From contig JAEYWK010000205.1 of NCBI GenBank assembly GCA_023431345.1, positions 1 through 64,000 of the forward strand: a DNA stretch of 64,000 bases, in the 5' to 3' direction. Below are positions 53,333-61,690 of this stretch, in pieces. The position numbers and the translations under genes are program-made. The DNA comes from Pseudomonadota bacterium. GTDB taxonomy: Bacteria; Myxococcota_A; Polyangia; Polyangiales; Polyangiaceae. Within the stretch, counting starts at the first letter, position 1; every line of letters starts with the position of its first letter. A model generated the notes under the pieces. It worked only from the letters and a program-made list of their open reading frames with translations. It ran no database searches and had not been told where the DNA came from.

Positions 53333-54645
53333 AGCAATGGGCGCTTCCGTTCGCGCTCGGGCTCGCGCTCGGGCCGACCTTGCCCGCCTGCAAGAGCGCG
53401 CGCGGCGCGCAGACCAGCGAGATCAAGCTGGCGGAGAGCAAGCTGAATCCACCGCGTTCGCGAGCCGTGGTCAGCTACGCGCCGCGCGCCGAAGAGCTCG
53501 CCCCCGCGCCCGCTACGGGTGTCGACGTGACCACGAAGGGCAGCGTGACCCACGCGCTGAGCGCGCAGGCGCTGCTGCCGGGTCGCTCGTACCGGCTCAG
53601 CGTGCGCGCGAACGTCACCGGTAAGAAGCCAGGGCGAGTCGCGCTGAAGCTCCGGGAGCCCAAGCACAAGGGCACCTTTCGCACTCATGCGCTTCAGATC
53701 GAGCCTGGCCCTGCGCGTGACTACGCGGTGGAGCTCACCGCTCCCGCCTTCACTGCGCTGGCGGAGCTGTCGCTCGAAGCCGGCGACGGAGAGCTGCACA
53801 GCGCTGGCCTCTCGCTTCGCGAGCGCGCCCCCTTGCCCTTGACTCAGCCGGTCACTAGCTGGGCCAACTCCTTCGTGCCGCCCGGCTACGAGCTGGTGTT
53901 CAACGATGAATTCAGCGGTAGCGCGCTCGATCGTCGCAAGTGGTACACTCGCTACATCTACTCTTCCGAGTCGCTCGACCGCCTGAACGACGAGAACCAG
54001 CGCTACCGCGACAACGACAACCACCGCATCAAAAATGGCGTGCTCGAGCTGACGGCGCGCAAGCTCGAGCTCAGCCAGCCGTCAGGTATCAACTACGAAT
54101 CGGGCATGATTCGCTCGGATTTCACGCTGCGCTACGGCTTCTTCGAAGCGCGCGTGAAGATGCCCAGCGGCATCGGCACGTGGGCCGCTTTTTGGATCAA
54201 CTCGGACGTGTCGGAGAAGGGGCGTCTGTCGCACCCGCCCGAGATCGACTTCTTCGAGTTCGTCAACAACGGCAAAGACGACAAGGTCAACAAGATTCAC
54301 TGCGCGGCCACGCGCACTCCCGATAACAAGGCGCAGTTCCTGTACAAGCACGAGCGCTTCATCGAAGTGCACCAAGACTACCGGGCCCCGTTCGACTTCG
54401 ACGACGCCTTTCACACCATCGGCGCGGAATGGACCCCGACCGACTTCACCATCTACGTGGATGGCTTGAAGGTCGTCACTCGCACGGTGCAGTGGAAATA
54501 CAAGGATGGAGAGCTCGCCGGTCCCGCGCACGTGCTGCTGAACCTCGCCATCGGCGGCCAATGGGCGGGGCGCTACGGCATCGACGACAGCGCGTTCCCG
54601 CAGGCCCTGGCCGTCGATTGGGTGCGGGTCTATCAGAAGCCGTAG
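53329..54645 (+). CDS. GH16-family glycoside hydrolase lipoprotein
   Basis: Secreted beta-glucanase-like enzyme of 438 residues. Lipobox LPAC gives Cys21. A beta-rich N-terminal domain (about residues 60-170) could bind carbohydrate. The GH16 domain starts at YELVFNDEFSGSALDRRKW. The catalytic motif PEIDFFEF has Glu305 (nucleophile), Asp307 and Glu310 (acid/base). The GTG at 53329 overlaps the flippase stop as GTGA. As last gene of the assembly operon it probably trims or releases the locus's own polymer, which would suggest beta-1,3/1,4 linkages. Confidence 0.9.
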   Translation: MKQWALPFALGLALGPTLPACKSARGAQTSEIKLAESKLNPPRSRAVVSYAPRAEELAPAPATGVDVTTKGSVTHALSAQALLPGRSYRLSVRANVTGKKPGRVALKLREPKHKGTFRTHALQIEPGPARDYAVELTAPAFTALAELSLEAGDGELHSAGLSLRERAPLPLTQPVTSWANSFVPPGYELVFNDEFSGSALDRRKWYTRYIYSSESLDRLNDENQRYRDNDNHRIKNGVLELTARKLELSQPSGINYESGMIRSDFTLRYGFFEARVKMPSGIGTWAAFWINSDVSEKGRLSHPPEIDFFEFVNNGKDDKVNKIHCAATRTPDNKAQFLYKHERFIEVHQDYRAPFDFDDAFHTIGAEWTPTDFTIYVDGLKVVTRTVQWKYKDGELAGPAHVLLNLAIGGQWAGRYGIDDSAFPQALAVDWVRVYQKP

Positions 54646-54646
54646 C

Positions 54647-55510
54647 TCAGCTCTCTTGCCGTAGACGCTCGAGGTCCGTGGCCGAGTAGACGGCGCGAAG
54701 GGCGCTGTCGTTCCCGCCGCCCCCGCCGACGTTCGTGTGGAGCAGTCCGACCTTCTGCGTTCCCGGTAGCAGCATGAAGTAGTCGGGTTTGTCGCTCACC
54801 TGACGAACCCGCGCGCCCACGCGCTGCGCGTGCAGGTTCAGCCAGATGTCGTCGGTGCGGGGGCAGCTCTCGCGAAAGCTCTCGCCGCTTCGCTTGAGCT
54901 CACGGAGCACGGGGGGCGGAAGGAGCACGCCCGCCATCCCGATCGAGAAGTGGCGATGGCTCGCGCTGGTTTTGTCGCACTCGCGCCAGCTAGAGTAGGG
55001 CTCGAAGCTCGAGCCGCTCAGCGCCACGACGCGGGCGCGGTAGCAGTGGACGTCGCCCGGATGCTCGACGTAGCGGGCCATCAAGCGCGACAGCCAGGTC
55101 TTCGGATACAGCACGTCGTCGTCGGCCGTGACGAGCGGCACGTCGAAGGACTCCGTCTGCTGCACGTACGGGAAGTACTTCTTGTGGGGTCCGAAGTTCT
55201 GGGTCGGCAGCACTTCGACCCCTCGCGCCATCAGGCGCTTCAGCATCGTCGGTGGCGCTCGCAGGAGCTCCGGCTCGTCGAGCCACAAAATCAGCCGAGA
55301 TGGCAGCAGCTCCCCCGCCGCGATGGACTCGATGGTGAAAGCGACGGTGCGCGCGCGCTGGCCGAAGGACGTGAGCGAGACGACGGGCCCGCCGCTCGCT
55401 ACCGCTTTCGCTGATGAGGTCAGGTTGCGAGCCAGCAGCTCGCTCATGCGCAGCATTTGTACCGTGCGCAGGCCGACCCGTTCCCGAACCTTGTAAGCGC
55501 TCGAAGTCAT
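54647..55510 (-). CDS. Putative glycosyltransferase
   Basis: A 287-residue cytoplasmic protein with VSLTSFGQRARTVAFTIES, LILWLDEPELL, the metal-binding-like VTADDDVLYPKTWL and a late RTDDIWLNLHA. This layout matches poorly characterised GT-A enzymes found in polysaccharide loci. It converges on the GH16 gene with one base between the stops. Its ATG overlaps the stop of the upstream lipoprotein as ATGA. A role in modifying the same polymer is likely but unproven. Confidence 0.78.
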   Translation of the reverse strand: MTSSAYKVRERVGLRTVQMLRMSELLARNLTSSAKAVASGGPVVSLTSFGQRARTVAFTIESIAAGELLPSRLILWLDEPELLRAPPTMLKRLMARGVEVLPTQNFGPHKKYFPYVQQTESFDVPLVTADDDVLYPKTWLSRLMARYVEHPGDVHCYRARVVALSGSSFEPYSSWRECDKTSASHRHFSIGMAGVLLPPPVLRELKRSGESFRESCPRTDDIWLNLHAQRVGARVRQVSDKPDYFMLLPGTQKVGLLHTNVGGGGGNDSALRAVYSATDLERLRQES

Positions 55511-56205
55511 GGCAGAAGCCGAATGTCGTCGACCCAGAAATCGAAGTCAGCGCCCTCCGCCCAAAACGAGAGCCGCAGCGCCGTCGATGGGTCGAAATCG
55601 GCGGGATCGGCCCAGGCAGGCTGCGCCAGCTCGTCGAACCTTAGGCTGAGCGCACGCCACTCCGGCGTCAGCTGCACGCTCGCGCCGTAGTCGCTGCAGG
55701 CGTCGGTCGCGCATTCGCCTCCGTCGACGATGGGCGTCGTGGCTTGGGTGCCAAGGTTCGCCCGCAGCGAGCCCGCTCCCTTGACGCGCAGGCTCAGGCG
55801 CGAATGTGCGCTCAGGTCGACGCTACACGCCTGCGCGCCCGCGCCATTGAGCCGCGCTGCCGCAAACGCGCCCCAGCGGCTGAAGCCCGCGCCCGAGGTA
55901 TGGAGCGCTTGCGTTCGTGTCTTGCCGACGTCGTCCGTCACGATCAGAGAGGCGGGCGCGACGTCCTCGGGGCTAGGTACTTGCGTGCCCGTGCCGTCGT
56001 TGTTCACGTACCAGGCGCCATGCAAGATACCGACCGGCGCGAGCGCCAAGTTGCCGTCCTCGAAGTCGTCGATGAGCAGCTCCCCGGCCGGCAGCGTGAC
56101 GGGAGAGCAGGTGAACTCGGCGCGTTTGGAGCCGGCCTGCTCCTGTCCGCCGCAACCCAGCAAAATCAAGCCAATCGCGACCCGCCCGAGTGGCCACTCA
56201 ACCAT
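55507..56205 (-). CDS. Secreted lipoprotein with carbohydrate-binding-like fold
   Basis: A 232-residue lipoprotein, lipobox LLGC with Cys18. The rest is beta-rich: LLIDDFEDGNLALAP near the start, TPEWRALSLRFDELAQP in the middle and DFDFWVDDIRLLP at the end. This pattern resembles CBM-like jelly-roll domains attached to secreted glycan enzymes. It is coupled to a glycosyltransferase gene. Binding of the locus polysaccharide is a reasonable guess. Confidence 0.7.
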   Translation of the reverse strand: MVEWPLGRVAIGLILLGCGGQEQAGSKRAEFTCSPVTLPAGELLIDDFEDGNLALAPVGILHGAWYVNNDGTGTQVPSPEDVAPASLIVTDDVGKTRTQALHTSGAGFSRWGAFAAARLNGAGAQACSVDLSAHSRLSLRVKGAGSLRANLGTQATTPIVDGGECATDACSDYGASVQLTPEWRALSLRFDELAQPAWADPADFDPSTALRLSFWAEGADFDFWVDDIRLLP

Positions 56206-56343
56206 GGCACAGGCTTATCGCGTCTACGTCAGCGCGGCGAGGGGAAGCGTCAGTCAAGGGCTGGATCGGGTTACGGAGTTTCGGTTCGCGAGGTGGCCGA
56301 AGCGTAGGTGAAACAATCTTCGTTGCCGAATGTCTCAGCGCGA

Positions 56344-57273
56344 TCAAAAGCGCCGTGCGCTCCGCGCCGCTAACTCGTAGGCCGGCGCTTCCGCGGGCAT
56401 CAGCTCCGCGCGATACCGCTCGAAGCAGCGATGACCGGCGCGGAGCCGCATCAGCGCTCCTTCGGCGAGCAGCGGCGCGATGGCGCCGTCCGCTTCGACG
56501 AGGGGTCCGAGCACCTCACGGTTCCAGCTCAGACTGTGGCGCACGTCGAGCGTCGCATGCAAAGCGTAGTAGCGCCGCGCGGCGCCATCGAAGCCGAGAC
56601 GCTTGAGCGCGGCGTTGACGTACTCGGCGCGCCCGGGCGCCGTGAGCTCGATCACCCCGAGCGCACCGATCGACTGATAAGCGTAGTTTCGCGAGGTCGC
56701 GAGCGCGACCATCACGTTGCCGAGCGCGAGCGACTCCCAAACGGTGGGCTCGTCCGACGGTGGCAGGTTCCGCGCGAGCTGCTCGAGCAGGGGCCCATGC
56801 ATGCCGCCCGCGTGGCCCTGGCCCATCTCGTCCCAGTAATTGCGAGCCATCTCGAGCTTGGGGCGCGGGGGCAGCTTGAGCTGGGAGAGCGCCACCAAGT
56901 CGTCGAAGCCGGCTTCGCCCGCCATTTCCTGGCGTAGGAACCAGCAGACATCCTGCAGGCTGGCGTGCTCGGCCAGCCAGGGGAAGAGTGGATCCCTTTG
57001 TCCGGGGCCGTGCTCCTTGAGCGCCTCGAACCACGCGAGGAAGCCGGCGCTATCGCGGGGAACGCGCCTCGTCAGGGCGTGCACCGCCGCGCGCTCCGCC
57101 TCGATCAGCTCGCGCTCGAGGCGGCGACAGGCGATCTCTTCCGACAGATCTGCCTCCCAGTCACCCTCGCCGAGGTTCGGCGCCAAACGGCGGGCGTGCG
57201 ATCGGGCGAGCGCTCGGTGCAGAGCGTCAGGTCCCAAGGGCAGCTTTCGAGTCGAGGTATCGAGCGCGGGCAT
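56344..57273 (-). CDS. Haem-oxygenase-like iron-containing redox enzyme
   Basis: An all-helical 309-residue protein of the haem-oxygenase-like diiron oxidase type. Likely metal ligands are Glu116 in FLRQEMAGEAGFDD, Glu149 and His154 in DEMGQGHAGGMHG, Glu209 in GVIEL, and His239, Asp243 and His246 in ALHATLDVRHS. Relatives oxidise small molecules such as amino acids or fatty acids. The ATG at 57273 gives a sensible N terminus; an ATG at 57316 is possible. It is divergent, 69 bp away, from a methyltransferase. The substrate is unknown. Confidence 0.8.
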   Translation of the reverse strand: MPALDTSTRKLPLGPDALHRALARSHARRLAPNLGEGDWEADLSEEIACRRLERELIEAERAAVHALTRRVPRDSAGFLAWFEALKEHGPGQRDPLFPWLAEHASLQDVCWFLRQEMAGEAGFDDLVALSQLKLPPRPKLEMARNYWDEMGQGHAGGMHGPLLEQLARNLPPSDEPTVWESLALGNVMVALATSRNYAYQSIGALGVIELTAPGRAEYVNAALKRLGFDGAARRYYALHATLDVRHSLSWNREVLGPLVEADGAIAPLLAEGALMRLRAGHRCFERYRAELMPAEAPAYELAARSARRF

Positions 57274-57342
57274 AGCGCGCCTCTCAGCAACGCCCGTGCC
57301 ACCGTCTCGGGGCATGCCGGTTGCACGGCGCGGCGCACTGCC

Positions 57343-58281
57343 ATGAAGGATCTCGGCAAGCTCGAAGCGCTGCTGCGGCGGTTGAAGAGCATGGGCTACG
57401 CGTTCACGACCGTGACGCCGGAGACTCACGCGCTCGTCAACGCTCGGCCTAGTAACGCCGTCGCGCGGTCCGTGGAGGACGTATTCGGTTGGAGTAGACC
57501 GTTCATGCCGGCCGTCTTGCCCGAGGGCTTGTTCGAGCTGACGCGTGACGCGGGCGCCTGTGAGCCCGCGCCGGAGCTGGGAAGCTGGCGCCCCACCGTG
57601 CGCATTTCGTCCGTCGCCAAAGAGCTGTTCGTGCACTCCGCCTTTCCCACCACCGCGCCCGACGCGGTGTTCTTTGGACCCGACAGCTATCGCTTCGCCC
57701 GCGCCGTGCTCGAGCGCGCTACCCCGACGGGAAGAGCGGTGGACGTGGGCGCTGGCAGCGGGGTGGGCGGCATTCTGCTGGCGAAGCGGGGGCTGCTCGA
57801 GAAGCCGGTGGTGCTCGCGGACGTGAGCGCTCCCGCGTTGGAGATCGCCGCCGTCAACGCGCGCGTCGCGGGCGTCGCGGCGTCGGTGGTGAAGAGTGAC
57901 GTTCTGAACGAGGTCGAAGGGGAGATCGACTTGGTGATCGCGAACCCGCCCTACCTGCGTGACGCCCTCGCTCGCGCCTACCGCCACGGAGAAGGGCAGT
58001 ACGGGGAAGCGCTCTCCGCGCGCATCGCTCGCGAGTCGCTGCGGCGCTTGGCCAAGAGCGCGCGCGGCGGACGGCTGCTGCTGTATACCGGTACCGCCTT
58101 CGTGCGCGGCGTCGACTCGTTTTTCCGCAGCGTCGAGCCGGAGCTCCGGCGCGAGGGCGTGAGGTTCGACTACTGCGAGCTCGATCCGGATGTGTTCTCG
58201 GCCGAGCTCCGCGAGCCTCCGTACGCCGACGTGGATCGCATCGCGATCGTGCTGCTCGACGCGCACGTGCGCGGCACCTGA
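57343..58281 (+). CDS. HemK-like N/O-methyltransferase
   Basis: A Class I SAM-dependent methyltransferase of 312 residues. The SAM-binding motif is VDVGAGSGVGGILLA, and the catalytic-type NPPY is in LVIANPPYLRDAL. The N-terminal 120 residues form a separate domain with VTPETHALVN and HSAFPTTAPDAVFFGPDSYRF (in two parts). NPPY methyltransferases act on planar amide or base nitrogens. Divergence from the iron enzyme suggests a shared small-molecule or protein target, but this is inference. Confidence 0.82.
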   Translation: MKDLGKLEALLRRLKSMGYAFTTVTPETHALVNARPSNAVARSVEDVFGWSRPFMPAVLPEGLFELTRDAGACEPAPELGSWRPTVRISSVAKELFVHSAFPTTAPDAVFFGPDSYRFARAVLERATPTGRAVDVGAGSGVGGILLAKRGLLEKPVVLADVSAPALEIAAVNARVAGVAASVVKSDVLNEVEGEIDLVIANPPYLRDALARAYRHGEGQYGEALSARIARESLRRLAKSARGGRLLLYTGTAFVRGVDSFFRSVEPELRREGVRFDYCELDPDVFSAELREPPYADVDRIAIVLLDAHVRGT

Positions 58282-58362
58282 ACCCGCGCGCGAGCGCCGT
58301 CAGCCCGCTTGGCACGCCGCCTGCAGCCAGGCCCCACTTCCCTCGAAAAGCAAGGAGACCTC

Positions 58363-59154
58363 ATGGCAGTACTTTCAGGTCCGCTGGCAGTTGTCACCGG
58401 TGCGTCCTCGGGCATCGGTCTGGAGCTGGCGCGCTGCTGCATCGGCGGCGGCTACCGCGTGCTGATCGCGGCGGATGGCAACGATATCCATCGCGTCGCG
58501 GAGGAGCTACGGGCCGGCGGGGCCGGAGTGGAGGCCGTGCAGGCCGATCTGGCGACCCGCGAAGGCGTCGACCAGCTGTACGCGGCGATCGGCGGTCGCC
58601 CTGTCGCGGCGCTCTTGGCCAACGCCGGCCGTGGCCTCGGGCACGCCTTTCTGGACCAGGAATTTGCCGACATCCAGCGCGTGATCGACACCAACGTCAC
58701 CGGCACGTTGTACCTCCTTCACCGCGTCGGTAGAGATATGCGAGCAGTGGCTGACGGTAAGATACTCATCACTGGCTCCATCGCCGGCTTCATGCCCGGC
58801 ACCTATCAGGCTGTCTACAACGGCACGAAAGCGTTGTTGGACTCGTTCTCTTTCGCGCTCCGAGCCGAGCTGAAGGGTAGCGGCGTCAGCGTCACCTGCC
58901 TGATGCCGGGCGCGACGGAGACGGACTTCTTCGAAACCGCCGACATGCTGGACACGAAAGTTGCCGCATCCAAGAAGCAGCCGGCGGACGAAGTCGCGCG
59001 GCTCGGCTTCGAGGCCATGCAGCGCGGCGAAGGCGACGTCGTGACGGGCTGGAACAACAAGCTCCGCGCCGCCATCGCCAACATCACGCCCGCGGAGGTG
59101 CTCGCGGCGCAGCACGCGGAGCTCGCAAAGCCCGGGAGCGCGGCGAAAGCTTGA
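58363..59154 (+). CDS. SDR-family oxidoreductase
   Basis: Classical short-chain dehydrogenase, 263 residues. It shows TGASSGIG at 12-19, NAGRG near 87-91, and the active-site triad Ser139, Tyr152 and Lys156. An AAGGAGA ribosome site precedes the ATG at 58363, the strongest one noticed in the window. It is 81 bases after the methyltransferase. Its stop overlaps the ligase start. Substrate unknown; the C terminus (VVTGWNNKL) is like SDRs annotated as acyl or steroid reductases. Confidence 0.88.
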   Translation: MAVLSGPLAVVTGASSGIGLELARCCIGGGYRVLIAADGNDIHRVAEELRAGGAGVEAVQADLATREGVDQLYAAIGGRPVAALLANAGRGLGHAFLDQEFADIQRVIDTNVTGTLYLLHRVGRDMRAVADGKILITGSIAGFMPGTYQAVYNGTKALLDSFSFALRAELKGSGVSVTCLMPGATETDFFETADMLDTKVAASKKQPADEVARLGFEAMQRGEGDVVTGWNNKLRAAIANITPAEVLAAQHAELAKPGSAAKA

Positions 59155-60233
59155 ACCTCGTCGTTCCGCCGCCGGTGCTGCCGATGCTCGCCAAGCGGGT
59201 GGGGCAGCTGCCTGACGCTGACGGCTGGATCTTCGAGCCCAAATGGGATGGCTTTCGGGTGTTGATATTCCGCGACGGAGACGAGCTGCTCATTCAGAGT
59301 CGCGACTCGAAGTCGCTGAACCGCTACTTCCCGGAGCTGCTCGCGCCCTTGCTGCAGCAACTTCCCCGTCGCTTCGTCGGCGACGGGGAGGTGGTGGTGG
59401 CTCGCGCAGGCACGCTCGATTTCGACGCGCTCCAGCTGCGCGTCCACCCTGCGGCGTCGCGGGTCAAGCTGCTCTCGGCGGAGATTCCCGCGTCGGTCGT
59501 GCTGTTCGATTTGCTTTGCGAAGGCGACACCGACCTGACCGCGGCGCCGTTCCGCGCGCGTCGCGAGCGTCTCGAGGCTCTGCTGCAACGGGCGCAGCCA
59601 CCACTTTACCTCACGCCCAGCACGACCGATCGCGACGTCGCCAGTGATTGGTTCAAGCGCTTCGAAGGCGCCGGTCTCGATGGGGTCATGGCCAAGGCGC
59701 CACTCGGAGCCTACGAGCCGAACAAGCGCGTCATGCTCAAGGTCAAGCACGACCGGGAGTGCGACTGCGTCGTCGCTGGCTTTCGCTGGCACAAAGACAG
59801 TGAAAAGACCGCCGTCGGCTCGCTGCTGCTCGGCTTGTTCGACGACCGAGGCGCGCTGCAGCACGTGGGCGTGTGCGCCAGCTTTACCGCCGTCAAACGT
59901 CGTGAGCTGGCCCAGCTACTCGAGCCCTATCGCAAGGACGCGCTGAGCGAGCACCCGTGGCGCGCCTGGGCCGAGGCGGGCACGGCGGGCAGCGGCGGCG
60001 AGCAGCGCATGCCGGGAGGGAAGAGCCGCTGGAGCCAAGGCAAAGATCTGTCGTGGGAGCCGCTACGGCCCGAGCTGGTCGTGGAGGTTGGCTACGATCA
60101 CATGCAATCGGGCCGATTCCGGCACACGGCCCAGTTTCGGCGTTTCCGAAGCGACAAGGCGCCCGCGGACTGCACCTACGCGCAGCTCGAGGTGGTGCCG
60201 CCCGCGGAAGTAGCGGCGATCTTCGGCGGGTAG
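59151..60233 (+). CDS. ATP-dependent DNA ligase, LigC-like
   Basis: Seals DNA nicks using ATP. Motif I is EPKWDGFR with adenylated Lys31. Other motifs are RDSKSLNRYFPEL, GDGEVVV, LFDLLC, EGAGLDGVMAKAP, and the KVKHDRECDCVVAGF pair of motif V. Length is 360 residues, as in LigC/LigD ligase domains, with an OB-fold C terminus. The start is a TTG overlapping the SDR stop as TTGA. It converges on a LigD-type polymerase gene, which supports a role in end joining. Confidence 0.9.
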   Translation: MNLVVPPPVLPMLAKRVGQLPDADGWIFEPKWDGFRVLIFRDGDELLIQSRDSKSLNRYFPELLAPLLQQLPRRFVGDGEVVVARAGTLDFDALQLRVHPAASRVKLLSAEIPASVVLFDLLCEGDTDLTAAPFRARRERLEALLQRAQPPLYLTPSTTDRDVASDWFKRFEGAGLDGVMAKAPLGAYEPNKRVMLKVKHDRECDCVVAGFRWHKDSEKTAVGSLLLGLFDDRGALQHVGVCASFTAVKRRELAQLLEPYRKDALSEHPWRAWAEAGTAGSGGEQRMPGGKSRWSQGKDLSWEPLRPELVVEVGYDHMQSGRFRHTAQFRRFRSDKAPADCTYAQLEVVPPAEVAAIFGG

Positions 60234-60235
60234 GG

Positions 60236-60256
60236 CGGCAGCACTGGTTGCTGCCG
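60236..60256. terminator. Hairpin between ligase and polymerase genes
   Basis: CGGCAGCA and TGCTGCCG form a perfect 8-bp stem around a five-base loop, three bases after the ligase stop and ten before the polymerase stop. A bidirectional terminator is likely; no T run is present. Confidence 0.55.
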
Positions 60257-60265
60257 GCTCCGCCG

Positions 60266-61606
60266 CTACGCTTCGCCGCTCGAGGGCGGCGCTTTCGGCT
60301 TGCGTCGGGGGCGAGGGCGCCATTCGCTCGCCGGGTCATAGTCGGGTTCGGGCGCTTCCTGCGGAGGACGCTCGGCTTCACTGACGTGGCGCAGGTTCAC
60401 TCGCACGCGCGTCCACGTCGAGGAGCGGCCGCGCATCGTGTCGACCAGCACGTCATCGACCGCTAATTCACGGGCGACGCTCGGGTGGCGCGCTTTCCAG
60501 CGGTCGAGCCCGGCGAGCGCGGCGTCGCGATCGGGGGAGCTCGCGACGGTGATCAGCGGCGCCCTCTCGCGGGGCTTCTCCACCTGTGCCGACTTGGCCC
60601 GCGAGGGCGCGACGCGCGGCGCTTCGCCCGTCATCTTCTTGAAGTGAGGAGGCCACGGCGCATCGCCGAGGCCCGCCGCTTCGTCACGCGCCGAGAGCTC
60701 GAGCAGCGCCTCGAGCGAGAACGCCGTATCGTCCAAGCTCGCGTGCGGGTCGCCGCGCTCCGCGAAGCGCCGCGGCAGGGTAAACACGGTAAAATCAGCC
60801 GGATCACACGCAGGTACCTCGCTCCACTCGAGCGGCGCCGACACGCGCGCGTCGGGCACCGGTCTCACCGAATAGGCCGAGCAGGTGGTGCGATCTTTGG
60901 CGTTTTGATTGTAGTCCAGGAACACGCCGTGGCGCTCCTCCTTCCACCACTTGGAGGTGGCCAGCTCGGGCACGCGGCGCTCGACTTCCCGCGAGAGCGC
61001 GAGGGCAGCGCGCCTCACCTCCGTGAAGCTCCAGCGCGGCGCGATGCGCACGTTCACGTGCAAGCCGCGCGAGCCGCTCGTCTTCGGAAACCCTGACAGG
61101 CCGTGCTCTTCGAGCACCTGCTGCACCACGAGCGCCACGCGCCGAACGTCGTCCCAAGCGACGCCGGGACCGGGATCGAGGTCGACCCGTAGCTCGTCGG
61201 GGTGATCGAGATCGCTGCGGCGCACCGCGTGGGGGTGCAGCTCGATGCAGCCCAGGTTGACGATCCAAGCGAGCGCGGCTGCGTCGCCGATCACCAGCTC
61301 TTCCGCGGTGCGTCCCGACGGGAAAGACAGCACCGTCGACTCGAGCCACTCGGGCCGCTTCTCGGGCGCGCGCTTCTGGTAAAACGGAGCCGCCTCGGCG
61401 CCGTTGACGTAGCGCTTGAGCACGAGCGGGCGCTCGCGGATACCCCGCAGCGCTCCCTCCGCCACGCTCAAGTAGTATTTCACGATGTCGAGCTTGGTCA
61501 GCCGCGCTTGCTTCGTGAAATACGGCTTGTTCGGGTGGGTGATGGTGACCTGCCGTCCGGCGATTTCCAGCAGCGCGCTCTCGGTGTCACTCACGCCGCC
61601 CAGCAT
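60266..61606 (-). CDS. LigD-type DNA polymerase/primase domain protein
   Basis: Archaeo-eukaryotic-primase-like polymerase of bacterial non-homologous end joining, as a stand-alone 446-residue protein. Recognisable parts are VTITHPNKPYF, KLDIVKYYLSVAE and RPLVLKRYVNG. The catalytic DELRVDLDPGPGVAWDDV, then GFPKTSGSRGLHVNVRI, and FLDYNQNAKDRTTCSAYSVR follow. The C-terminal 130 residues are basic and Pro-rich without a clear domain. The ATG at 61606 was chosen; a GTG at 61594 is possible. Ku is not in the window. Confidence 0.92.
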   Translation of the reverse strand: MLGGVSDTESALLEIAGRQVTITHPNKPYFTKQARLTKLDIVKYYLSVAEGALRGIRERPLVLKRYVNGAEAAPFYQKRAPEKRPEWLESTVLSFPSGRTAEELVIGDAAALAWIVNLGCIELHPHAVRRSDLDHPDELRVDLDPGPGVAWDDVRRVALVVQQVLEEHGLSGFPKTSGSRGLHVNVRIAPRWSFTEVRRAALALSREVERRVPELATSKWWKEERHGVFLDYNQNAKDRTTCSAYSVRPVPDARVSAPLEWSEVPACDPADFTVFTLPRRFAERGDPHASLDDTAFSLEALLELSARDEAAGLGDAPWPPHFKKMTGEAPRVAPSRAKSAQVEKPRERAPLITVASSPDRDAALAGLDRWKARHPSVARELAVDDVLVDTMRGRSSTWTRVRVNLRHVSEAERPPQEAPEPDYDPASEWRPRPRRKPKAPPSSGEA

Positions 61607-61690
61607 AGCCGAGCTCCGTCGCTGAAGCTCTGCACGACTCTCGACATGGAGGGCGGGACCTTGGAACGGCGCATGCAAAGCGAGCGAGGC

